From JAGLTZ01 sp964637695 (GTDB lineage Bacteria; Blakebacterota; Blakebacteria; Blakebacterales; Blakebacteraceae): a stretch of 64,000 nucleotides of DNA. The number at the start of each line of letters is the position of its first letter. The stretch's first letter is position 1. The notes beneath the pieces are model-generated. The model made no database searches and was not told the origin of the DNA. It saw nothing but the letters and a program-made list of their open reading frames with translations. Shown piece by piece: positions 16,874-24,711 of the stretch. The stretch covers positions 14,040 through 78,039 of the forward strand of contig CAZWVF010000005.1 in NCBI GenBank assembly GCA_964637695.1, in the 5' to 3' direction. A program made the translations under genes and the position numbers.

Positions 16874-18039
16874 TGATCGCCCGCCTGCAGCAGCGCGAGC
16901 ATCTCTGTCCGTTCGGTGTCATTCAACCACCTGGCTATCGATACAAGGCCTTCTGCAATACGAGCGGCTCCCCCTGTCTCCGATTTCAGAGCGGCCGCTT
17001 CTGCCATCTTTCCGAGAAGTCCCTCTCCGGCCATCACTTCCTCGATTTCACGTCGAAGGCAATCCCCTGAGAGTTCCTTCTCGGGAAGGAGACGTGCGGC
17101 TCCCGCCTCGACCATGGCAAGGGCATTCGCTTCCTGGTGACCCCCTGCAGCAGTGGCGAGAGGTACCAGAATGGAGGGAACACCATAGAGAGTCAGCTCG
17201 GCTATAGTGGAGGCCCCTGCACGGCAGAGCGCCATATCAGATGCAAGCCATGCCACTGCCATATCATCGATGTAGGGATTGAGTATCACTCTCTCCCTAT
17301 CAACCTCGCCTTGCCCGTTCAATATCGTTTTGACGGTACCGGTCACCTCTTCAAGCATTCCGGGACCTGTCTGCCACACGATTGTGAGGTTGGGAATTTC
17401 CATCAGGGCGGGCAGTGCACCACTGACGGCACCATTCAATGCGGCCGAGCCGTGCGAACCGCCGGTGACGAAAAGGATAGTTGCATCGAAGGGGAGTCCC
17501 AGCCTTTCACGTGCCGCTCGACGGCCCATCGGCTCGGTCGGCCTTACGGGAATGCCGACCACTTCGACATCGACCCGCTTGCCGAAGAGCTCTGCAGCCT
17601 GATGGTGCGTCACATAGACCTTGCGCGCTACCGGTGCCAGCATTCTTATCGTGACTCCGGGCAGGGCATCGAGGGCGATAATTGCGATGGGAACCCCCAA
17701 ACACCAGGCAGCCAGCAGCCCCGGGCCCGAAACGAATCCGCCTGTTCCGAATGCCACATTGGGCCTGAACCGGATGACCTCCACAATGCTCTGGACAAAT
17801 CCCGCCGCCGTCCTGAACGGGAAGAAAAGATTCCTGAGCACCTCGCGGCGATGGAACCCTTCGACCATGAACGTCCTGAAGGGCCGGTTCTTCGAACTCA
17901 ATACACGGGCCTCCAGGCCGCGTCTGCTTACGGCGAAATTCACCGTTATCCCTGGAATGCGGTTTTCCATCTCCTCGGCAACCGCCAGTGCCGGATAGAA
18001 ATGGCCCCCGGTTCCTCCCGCCACCACCCACACCCTCAT
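16870..18039 (-). CDS. murG: MurG, lipid II-forming GlcNAc transferase
   Basis: Peripheral inner-membrane GT28 enzyme that transfers GlcNAc from UDP-GlcNAc to lipid I, giving lipid II. The 389 residues include the N-terminal glycine-rich loop VAGGTGGHFYPALAVAEEM, the second loop FGTGGFVSGPGLLAAW, the linker VVGIPVRP, the C-domain nucleotide site LFVTGGSHGSAALN and donor-binding CRAGASTIAELTLYGVPSILVPLATAAGGHQEANA. The usual asparagine in the third loop is replaced (GGSHGS instead of GGSQGA). It overlaps ftsW and murC by 4 bases each. Confidence 0.96.
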   Translation of the reverse strand: MRVWVVAGGTGGHFYPALAVAEEMENRIPGITVNFAVSRRGLEARVLSSKNRPFRTFMVEGFHRREVLRNLFFPFRTAAGFVQSIVEVIRFRPNVAFGTGGFVSGPGLLAAWCLGVPIAIIALDALPGVTIRMLAPVARKVYVTHHQAAELFGKRVDVEVVGIPVRPTEPMGRRAARERLGLPFDATILFVTGGSHGSAALNGAVSGALPALMEIPNLTIVWQTGPGMLEEVTGTVKTILNGQGEVDRERVILNPYIDDMAVAWLASDMALCRAGASTIAELTLYGVPSILVPLATAAGGHQEANALAMVEAGAARLLPEKELSGDCLRREIEEVMAGEGLLGKMAEAAALKSETGGAARIAEGLVSIARWLNDTERTEMLALLQAGDQ

Positions 18040-19193
18040 CGTCTGCGTCTCCCGCCGAATTTAACCGGCTCCAGTTCGACTTCTCTGGAAATGCTGAGCA
18101 ATATGCCGACGCCGGCCAGAGAAAAGATCAATGAAGAACCTCCGTACGAGATGAAGGGAAGCGCCAGTCCCGTAGCCGGAAGCAGGGAGGTTACCACACC
18201 GATATTGATCAACACATAGAGACCTATCGAGAGGGAAACACCCGCCGAAAGAAGAGCGCCGACAGGTGAATTGACGGAGGCGGCCACCCGGAATCCCCTG
18301 ATGACAAGCAGAAGGAAGAGCACCAGCAGCACCAGAGCTCCGACCAGTCCCAGTTCCTCACCCACTATGCTGAAAATGAAATCGTTGAAGGGTTCAGGCA
18401 GGAACCTAAGTTTCTGGGCCCCGTTGCCCAGTCCCTTGCCGATAAGGCCTCCGCTTCCCAGGCCGATCAGCGATTGCCACACCTGGTAATTCGCACCGGT
18501 TATATCACCGGTACCTTCGAGAAAGGCCATGATCCGGGCTCTTCTGTACTCGCTGCTGATAAGAGCGAAATAGATCAACGGCGTCGCCCCGGCAACAAGC
18601 CCTCCCAGATGGAGAATACGGGCTCCTGCCAGGAAAATCATCCCGCCACAGATTGCAGCAACCGCAACGGCTGTGGAGAAATCGGGTTCTATCACGATCA
18701 ATACGACAGCAGCAGCCACCGGCGCAAGGATCGGAATGAAACCATCTGTGAAGCGGTCGAGCATATTGCGTCTTGTTACCAGGGTGTCGGCAAGCCATAG
18801 AAGCAGGGCAAATCGGGCCAGTTCGGAGGGCTGGAAAGTGAAGGGGCCGAGCGCCAGCCACCGGTTGGCACCCTTGGCTGTAACCCCGCCAAGTCCGGGA
18901 AGAAGGACCAGCAGCAAAGTGGCGAAACTGACAACAAGGAGGGGGCGGCCCAGCCTTACGACTTTCTTGTAACGGGCTCTGGCAAAGAGGAACATCAGCG
19001 AAAGGCCGAGAGCGACGCGGATCAGGTGCTTCTTGAGATAGTAGGCGCCATCTCCGAACCTGGCCGTAGCCATGGTTGAGGAGGCGCTGTAGACCATTAC
19101 CGTTCCAAGTGCAACCAGCAGCAGCACCACAGTCAGAATAGTCCTGTCAACCTGGCCCTGCTGCAGGTCTCTATGCCTCTGGAGGGTGGTCAC
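18036..19193 (-). CDS. ftsW: FtsW, SEDS-family septal glycan polymerase
   Basis: Membrane glycosyltransferase that polymerises lipid II at the septum together with the FtsI transpeptidase. The 385 residues give about ten membrane spans. SEDS landmarks are visible: KGANRWLALGPFTFQPSELARF, VIEPDFSTA, the loop LRFLPEPFNDFIFSIVGEE carrying the catalytic-region acidic residues, and the C-terminal GLALPFISYGGSS. The soluble C-terminal tail is basic (FGGRRRR). It begins 6 bases after the murD stop. Confidence 0.96.
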   Translation of the reverse strand: MTTLQRHRDLQQGQVDRTILTVVLLLVALGTVMVYSASSTMATARFGDGAYYLKKHLIRVALGLSLMFLFARARYKKVVRLGRPLLVVSFATLLLVLLPGLGGVTAKGANRWLALGPFTFQPSELARFALLLWLADTLVTRRNMLDRFTDGFIPILAPVAAAVVLIVIEPDFSTAVAVAAICGGMIFLAGARILHLGGLVAGATPLIYFALISSEYRRARIMAFLEGTGDITGANYQVWQSLIGLGSGGLIGKGLGNGAQKLRFLPEPFNDFIFSIVGEELGLVGALVLLVLFLLLVIRGFRVAASVNSPVGALLSAGVSLSIGLYVLINIGVVTSLLPATGLALPFISYGGSSLIFSLAGVGILLSISREVELEPVKFGGRRRR

Positions 19194-19199
19194 AGCCGC

Positions 19200-20588
19200 T
19201 TACACTCCTTCCATCTCGCCGATCAGTTCGAGCACGCTCTTCTGGAAAACTTCTCCCCGTTCCACGTAATTATCGAACATGTCGAAGCTGGAACACGCCG
19301 GGGCCAGCAGGACCACTCCTTCAGGTTTGGCCAGCTTGTAGGCTCTCTCTACCGCCCGATCCAGGCTCTCCTCCTCGTACAGCGGTACCGAACCCTCCAG
19401 CTCTTCTTTCATCTGCCTGCTCGATTCTCCGATTACAACGGCCGCTTTACCGCAACGGAGCAGTTCCTCCCTGAGTGGCAGGTAGGAAGAGCCTTTGTGC
19501 CTGCCTCCTGCTATCAGAACGACATCAGAAATGAAACTTCTCAGTGCAGCCTTCGCCGATTCCACATTGGTGGCCTTCGAGTCGTCGTAGAAACGGACGC
19601 CCTCTGACTGTGCCACCAGTTCCATCCGATGCGGCAATCCCCTGTATCGCCTCAGCGCTTCCCCAATGGCTTCAACTCCCACCTGGAAGCGCCTGGCTAC
19701 CAGTGATGCCGCCAGAGCATTAGAGAGGTTATGGGGACCCGGCAGTGTGAGATCATTGGCGGTGAAGAGAGGTACAGGTTCACTATCGCCCGGAATTGAG
19801 ACCACAGCCTGTTCAACTCCCTGCCGCTGCTCGATCCAGCCTCCCCATTCACCGGGACGCTTCCCGAGTGTGAAGGGGATCTTTATTCCTGATGTCTTTT
19901 CCACCGATCTGGCCGCTCCCCGATCATCTGCACCATAAATGGCCCAGTCATCATCATTCTGGCCTTCCCACAGGCGGGTTTTGGCCGCCTCGTACGCTTC
20001 GAATCCGGGATATCTGTCGAGGTGGTCGGGAGTGATGTTCAGTACGACCCCCGTACCGGCATGGAATCTGTCGATCTGTTCGAGCTGAAAAGATGACAGT
20101 TCCAGAACCACCACTTCGATTCCCTCCTCCTCATCAACAATCGTCGAAAACGCTCTCCCCAGATTACCCCCGGGCACCGTTCTTACTCCGCCCGCGCTCA
20201 ACATTCCGGCCGCCATGTCTGTTGCCGTCGATTTTCCATTGGTGCCGGTTATCCCAACGATCTTCCCTTCGAAATACCACGATGCAACCTCGATCTCGCT
20301 GACCACGTTCAAGCCTCTCTCCAGTGCCGCTGCTGCCGGTCCACTTCCGGGATCGACACCGGGGGAGAGCACAACCATGTCAGTTCCGTCGAGCAGCGCA
20401 GGGCTGTGCCCACCCGTTTCGACGGCGATTCCAGCCTGTTCAAGCAGGACCATTTCATCAGCACTCATCGGATCGGGTGACGAATCGCTGCCTGTCACCC
20501 TCGCACCGCGACGGGCGAGGAGCCGGGCAGCAGCGCGTCCCGATACCCCCAGGCCGATGACGACCACTTGAACTCCTGCGACCTCCAC
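19200..20588 (-). CDS. murD: UDP-N-acetylmuramoylalanine--D-glutamate ligase MurD
   Basis: Adds D-glutamate to UDP-MurNAc-L-Ala with ATP in the cytoplasm. The 462-residue product has the N-terminal VVVIGLGVSGRAAARLL, the P-loop VGITGTNGKSTATDM, VLELSSFQLE, NITPDHLDRYP and the C-terminal FYDDSKATNVESAKAAL and GGRHKGSSY motifs. The start is GTG at 20588, 3 bases after the stop of the 48-residue ORF. An internal GTG at 20567 with AGGAG ahead is possible but would trim the first strand of the Rossmann domain. Confidence 0.96.
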   Translation of the reverse strand: MEVAGVQVVVIGLGVSGRAAARLLARRGARVTGSDSSPDPMSADEMVLLEQAGIAVETGGHSPALLDGTDMVVLSPGVDPGSGPAAAALERGLNVVSEIEVASWYFEGKIVGITGTNGKSTATDMAAGMLSAGGVRTVPGGNLGRAFSTIVDEEEGIEVVVLELSSFQLEQIDRFHAGTGVVLNITPDHLDRYPGFEAYEAAKTRLWEGQNDDDWAIYGADDRGAARSVEKTSGIKIPFTLGKRPGEWGGWIEQRQGVEQAVVSIPGDSEPVPLFTANDLTLPGPHNLSNALAASLVARRFQVGVEAIGEALRRYRGLPHRMELVAQSEGVRFYDDSKATNVESAKAALRSFISDVVLIAGGRHKGSSYLPLREELLRCGKAAVVIGESSRQMKEELEGSVPLYEEESLDRAVERAYKLAKPEGVVLLAPACSSFDMFDNYVERGEVFQKSVLELIGEMEGV

Positions 20589-20591
20589 CTT

Positions 20592-20738
20592 TCAGTCCTC
20601 TTCCCCTCCCGTACTTTTGGTACTCTGCGTTTCATTACCTGCATCTCGAGCCGGCAGATTCACATTCCCGTCAACTGTATCGGCCACATTAACCGTTACC
20701 GGCCCCGACGCTCTCTTAACCAGGTTGAAGTTGAGCAT
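20592..20738 (-). CDS. 48-residue ORF between mraY and murD, function unknown
   Basis: A short open frame that fills the otherwise empty gap between mraY (stop 20750) and murD. The ATG at 20738 has GGGAGGG three bases ahead. The frame runs 48 codons with 12 bases before it and 3 bases after it, the same tight packing as the rest of the operon. The peptide opens MLNFNLVKR, continues with beta-prone GPVTVNVADTVDGNVNLP, and ends in a polar tail GNETQSTKSTGGEED. There is no signal peptide, membrane span or recognised motif. It may be a real small protein or a translated spacer keeping murD coupled; I do not recognise it. Confidence 0.5.
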   Translation of the reverse strand: MLNFNLVKRASGPVTVNVADTVDGNVNLPARDAGNETQSTKSTGGEED

Positions 20739-20749
20739 TTTCCCTCCCA

Positions 20750-21841
20750 TTACCGGATCTTGAACGTTGTCAGGCTGATAAGTGCCAGCATGATGCCCAG
20801 GATCCAGAAGCGGATGACGACTTTCGACTCCGCCCAGCCAAGCAGTTCGAAATGGTGGTGCAGCGGGGCCATTTTGAAGACCCTTTTCTGCCCCCGCCAG
20901 CGGTAGGAAGCCACCTGCAGGAGCACCGAGGCGGCTTCTATCACGAAAACACCTCCCACTATGATCAGCAGGAATTCCTTCTTCAGCAGCAGCGCCATAC
21001 CGGCCAGAGCGCCTCCAAGGGCCATCGAACCGGTATCGCCCATAAAGACCTGGGCCGGGTGCGCGTTGAACCAGAGAAAGCCCAGGCATGCACCTACAAG
21101 TGAGAGTGCGAAGATGGTGAGCTCTCCCGAATCTAGCATGAAAACGATATTCAGGTAATTGGCCGCTATGGAGTTCCCGGTCACATAGGCCATCAGCATG
21201 AAGGCGAACATGGCGATACCGACCAGCCCGATAGCCAGTCCGTCGAGTCCATCAGTGAGATTCACCGCGTTGCTGGTGGCTGTAATGACCAGGACGACAA
21301 CCGGGATATACATAGGACCGAAATCAAGCATTGCATGCTTCACAAAAGGGAGCATGGTTGCCGTCGCATATTCGGCCGGTCCCGGCGGCCAGATCACCAT
21401 AATGATCCCCACTATCAGTCCGAGGGTTATCTGACCGAACAGTTTGTAGCGGGCCACAAGTCCCATGGGAAGACGCTTTACGGTCTTGAGGTAATCGTCA
21501 AGGAAACCGACGCCTCCCATCCAGATGGTGCAGAGCAGGATGATCCACGTATAGCTGGTGTCGAGTTTCTGCCACAGAAGGGTGGATATGACCACGGCCG
21601 CGACAATAAGCAGACCTCCCATCGTGGGAGTACCTGCCTTGATCAGATGTGTCACCGGACCATCGGGACGTATGTGTTCGCGGAGCTGCCAGCGCGCAAG
21701 CTGACGGATGAGCCACGATCCTAAGAGGAAACATATCAGGAGCGCAGTGATGGCGCCGAAAGCGGACCTGAACGTAATGTAATCGAAGAGGCGCATGAAC
21801 CCGATCTGATCGCTGAGCGGATAGAGGAGGTGATAGAACAT
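20750..21841 (-). CDS. mraY: MraY, phospho-MurNAc-pentapeptide translocase (lipid I synthesis)
   Basis: Integral membrane enzyme that transfers phospho-MurNAc-pentapeptide to undecaprenyl phosphate. The 363 residues form about ten spans. All catalytic motifs are visible: GTPTMGGLLI, VGFLDDYLKTVKR with the two magnesium aspartates, NLTDGLDGLA, NAHPAQVFMGDTGSMALGG and the cytoplasmic MAPLHHHFELLGWAE triple histidine. The last span precedes the KIR end. The ATG at 21841 directly abuts the murF stop. Confidence 0.97.
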   Translation of the reverse strand: MFYHLLYPLSDQIGFMRLFDYITFRSAFGAITALLICFLLGSWLIRQLARWQLREHIRPDGPVTHLIKAGTPTMGGLLIVAAVVISTLLWQKLDTSYTWIILLCTIWMGGVGFLDDYLKTVKRLPMGLVARYKLFGQITLGLIVGIIMVIWPPGPAEYATATMLPFVKHAMLDFGPMYIPVVVLVITATSNAVNLTDGLDGLAIGLVGIAMFAFMLMAYVTGNSIAANYLNIVFMLDSGELTIFALSLVGACLGFLWFNAHPAQVFMGDTGSMALGGALAGMALLLKKEFLLIIVGGVFVIEAASVLLQVASYRWRGQKRVFKMAPLHHHFELLGWAESKVVIRFWILGIMLALISLTTFKIR

Positions 21842-23233
21842 TCAGTTATCCTCCCTGTCGGTCTCGGGAACCTCATGCCTGGCGCAGATCCGCTCAACCA
21901 GTTTATCGAGCCCTACCCTGCGGCTTCCCTTGACCAGCACCAGATCACCCTGCTGAAGTCTTGGTACCAGCTCCCTCCAGGCTTCATCCACATCGCGGCT
22001 GGAGATAGTCATTTCCGACGGCAGACCCGCCTTTACGGCACCCTCGATCACTTCCGATGCGAAATCCCCAACTGCGACCAGCAGCTCTATACCCGAACCG
22101 GCACTCTCCTCCCCCAGCTCCAGGTGGGACCGAACGGCCGTCTCGCCGAGTTCCAGCATGTCGCCCAGTACGGCGATTCGTCTGTGAGAACTCCCGTTTT
22201 CGAAATCACAGAGAAGTTGCAGTGCCGCAGATGCGCTGACGGGATTTGCATTGTAGGAGTCGTTCACAACCACGATTCCGTCAGCTTCGACGATCTCGGT
22301 CCGCCACCTGATTCCCTGGAATGCCTCCAGCCCCTCCTGAACCTGTTCGGGTGTGCAGCCCATTGCTTCTCCGACCGCAGCTGCCGCCAGTGCATTCATG
22401 ACATTGTGGGTACCCGGTACTTCCAGGTGGATGGCGGGACCACCATTTATCCTGAAAACCGCAAAGACCCCGCGGCGGAAATCGACGATCTCCCCTTTGA
22501 TCTCGGCTTCACTCTCGAGACCGAACGTAATGATCCGGGCCTCGCTTCTCTCCCGCATCGCCGCAACTTTCGGATCATCAGCGTTCAGGACGAGGAATCC
22601 ATGAGGGCCTATTGCCTCAGCCAGTTCGGCCTTCGCTTCGGCAACTCCGTCCAGATCACCCATGAATTCCAGGTGCGCAGCACTCACATTGGTGATTACA
22701 CCTGCCGTCGGTTCAGCCACCGCGCACAGATGTGCGATCTCACCCCGGTGATTCATGCCCATCTCAACCACTGCAACCTCATGCGATCGGCGCAGTCGCA
22801 GCAGGGTCAACGGAACTCCTATATGGTTGTTGAAGGAACCCTCACTGCGCATCGCTCTGTATCTGTTTCGAAGAACAGAAGCGGTCATATCCTTTGTGGT
22901 TGTTTTACCGTTACTCCCGGTTATGGCCACAACAGGCAGGCCAAGTCTCTGCCGGTGATACCGGGAGAGGGCCTGAAGGGCTTCAACAGTGTCGTCAACC
23001 GGAATCAGGGGACGGCCGCGGACCGACCGCCGTTTCTGCTCAGACAGCCAGCCACGGGCTACAACAGCCGCCGCTGCACCATTGCCGAGTGCATCGAAAA
23101 CATGATCGTGCCCGTCGTGGTTCTCACCCCTGATGGCGATGAAGAGATCTCCATCCCGAACATTGCGGCTGTCGATCGTTACACCGGTGAATGCGGTTTC
23201 AGCCTGCAGTCCTCTGGGAAATGAACCGTTCAC
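21842..23233 (-). CDS. murF: UDP-MurNAc-tripeptide--D-Ala-D-Ala ligase MurF
   Basis: Completes the cytoplasmic pentapeptide by adding D-Ala-D-Ala. The 463-residue product has the N-terminal TIDSRNVRDGDLFIAIRGE, the P-loop VAITGSNGKTTTKDM, the VVEMGMNHRGEIAHL motif and the C-terminal VNDSYNANPVSASAAL and VLGDMLELG motifs. The start is GTG at 23233, overlapping the murE stop by 4 bases, and leaves a rather short N-terminal uridine-binding lobe. No ddl gene follows in this cluster, so D-Ala-D-Ala must come from elsewhere. Confidence 0.96.
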   Translation of the reverse strand: MNGSFPRGLQAETAFTGVTIDSRNVRDGDLFIAIRGENHDGHDHVFDALGNGAAAAVVARGWLSEQKRRSVRGRPLIPVDDTVEALQALSRYHRQRLGLPVVAITGSNGKTTTKDMTASVLRNRYRAMRSEGSFNNHIGVPLTLLRLRRSHEVAVVEMGMNHRGEIAHLCAVAEPTAGVITNVSAAHLEFMGDLDGVAEAKAELAEAIGPHGFLVLNADDPKVAAMRERSEARIITFGLESEAEIKGEIVDFRRGVFAVFRINGGPAIHLEVPGTHNVMNALAAAAVGEAMGCTPEQVQEGLEAFQGIRWRTEIVEADGIVVVNDSYNANPVSASAALQLLCDFENGSSHRRIAVLGDMLELGETAVRSHLELGEESAGSGIELLVAVGDFASEVIEGAVKAGLPSEMTISSRDVDEAWRELVPRLQQGDLVLVKGSRRVGLDKLVERICARHEVPETDREDN

Positions 23234-24711
23234 CGGGATCCATCACTCTTTAATGAGGCTATCGCTTCGGCAATTACCTCACGTTCATCGAAGGGTATCC
23301 GATTACTCCCGATGATCTGGTACTGCTCGTGCCCCTTGCCTGTTATCAGAATCAGGTCGCCTGCCGCCGCCTCTGAGAGGGCAAGTGAAATGGCCACCCT
23401 GCGATCCGGTTCGATCGTATATGAGGCCTCTTCGGGGATACCTGTAACGATCTCATCGATGATCCGACCGGGGTTTTCAGTACGGGGGTTGTCACTGGTC
23501 ACAATGACCATATCGGCTCCCAGAGCCGCAATGCGTCCCATAAGGGGGCGCTTGCCCCGATCACGGTCTCCGCCGCAGCCGAAAACCACAATCACCCTTC
23601 CCCCTGTCATATCTCTGCATGTCTGCAGTGCAACTCTCAATGCATCCGGTTTGTGAGCATAATCGAGCACCACCTCCACATCTTCCAGCCCTTCCAGCCG
23701 TTCCATCCGACCCTCGATCGCACCCATTTCCGAGAGCGCTCCGGCTGTTTCCGAAACCGGCAGATCGAGGGTAAAGCCCGCTGCGGCGGCTACGAGCAGG
23801 TTCTGTACATTGAATGCTCCCAGCAGAGGGCTTTCCATCCGCGCCCTTTCACCTCCGTAACCCAGTTCAAACCGGAGTCCCCAGGGCCCCACTTCGATCT
23901 GAGTGGCGGTTATTTCCGCACCTCGAGAGATTCCAGCGGTCACAACCGGTCCGTCAATCTCTTCGGCGAGTCTGGCTCCGACTGGATCGTCAACATTCAT
24001 GACTGCCGGTGCACCTTTTTTCCGGTATCGGGTGAACAGGGTTTTCTTGACCGCCAGGTAGTCATCCATCGTCTCATGGAAATCGAGATGATCACGGCCC
24101 AGGTTTGTAAAGGCCGCCAGATCGAATGCGGTGCCTTCAATACGTCCGAGCGCCAGCGCATGGCTGCTGACCTCCATAACGGCCGCCGATTCACCAGCGG
24201 CGATCATATCGGTCAGATGATATTGAATGTCGAGCGACTCGGGTGTCGTGAAGGGAGCGTCTTTTTCCTCTTCACCGATCATGTATTTGATCGTGCCTAT
24301 CAGACCGGCTTTCATCTTCCTCGATCTGAGAAGATGCCTGATCAGATGGGCGGTTGTTGTCTTTCCGCTCGTACCTGTAATCCCGACCATGAAGAGCCTG
24401 TCGGATGGATTGCCAAAGAAGGCCGAAGCGAGCATCCCCATTCCCTGTCGTGTATCGGGTACCACGACCTGTGGCAGATCGGCACCGACTGCGTGCTCAA
24501 CAACCGCCGCGACCGCGCCTGCTCCGAGTGCTTCTTCCAGATGGTTGTGGCCATCGGCTTCCCTGCCGGCAACGGCGATGAAGAGATCTCCCGGTTCGAC
24601 CCGTCTGCTGTCGTATGAAAGACCTCCGATCTCCAGATTGCTGTGCTGCTGCCACCGGCGGGCTCTGCCGGTCAAACCGGCCCTGTTGAGTAACTGACCG
24701 AGAGGCATCAT
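23230..24711 (-). CDS. murE: UDP-MurNAc-tripeptide synthetase MurE, meso-DAP type
   Basis: Adds the third amino acid to UDP-MurNAc-L-Ala-D-Glu. The 493-residue product shows GGLSYDSRRVEPGDLFIAV, the P-loop GITGTSGKTTTAHL, the MEVSSHAL motif, LGRDHLDFHETMDDYL (the lysine of the following AVKKTLF is the usual carbamylated one) and FGCGGDRDRGKRPLMG. The substrate loop reads DNPR at residues 407-410, the diagnostic motif for meso-diaminopimelate; L-lysine enzymes differ here. This supports a Gram-negative type peptidoglycan. It overlaps ftsI and murF by 4 bases each. Confidence 0.97.
   Translation of the reverse strand: MMPLGQLLNRAGLTGRARRWQQHSNLEIGGLSYDSRRVEPGDLFIAVAGREADGHNHLEEALGAGAVAAVVEHAVGADLPQVVVPDTRQGMGMLASAFFGNPSDRLFMVGITGTSGKTTTAHLIRHLLRSRKMKAGLIGTIKYMIGEEEKDAPFTTPESLDIQYHLTDMIAAGESAAVMEVSSHALALGRIEGTAFDLAAFTNLGRDHLDFHETMDDYLAVKKTLFTRYRKKGAPAVMNVDDPVGARLAEEIDGPVVTAGISRGAEITATQIEVGPWGLRFELGYGGERARMESPLLGAFNVQNLLVAAAAGFTLDLPVSETAGALSEMGAIEGRMERLEGLEDVEVVLDYAHKPDALRVALQTCRDMTGGRVIVVFGCGGDRDRGKRPLMGRIAALGADMVIVTSDNPRTENPGRIIDEIVTGIPEEASYTIEPDRRVAISLALSEAAAGDLILITGKGHEQYQIIGSNRIPFDEREVIAEAIASLKSDGSR

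Noticed and set aside
17137..18219. A 360-codon plus-strand frame over murG and ftsW
   Set aside because: It is antisense to two clear genes and low-complexity in histidine, arginine and proline; a shadow frame.
21830..23224. A 464-codon open frame on the plus strand, nearly the same length as murF on the other strand
   Set aside because: It mirrors murF codon by codon, has no recognisable motif and no binding site. It arises from strong GC bias at the third position of murF.
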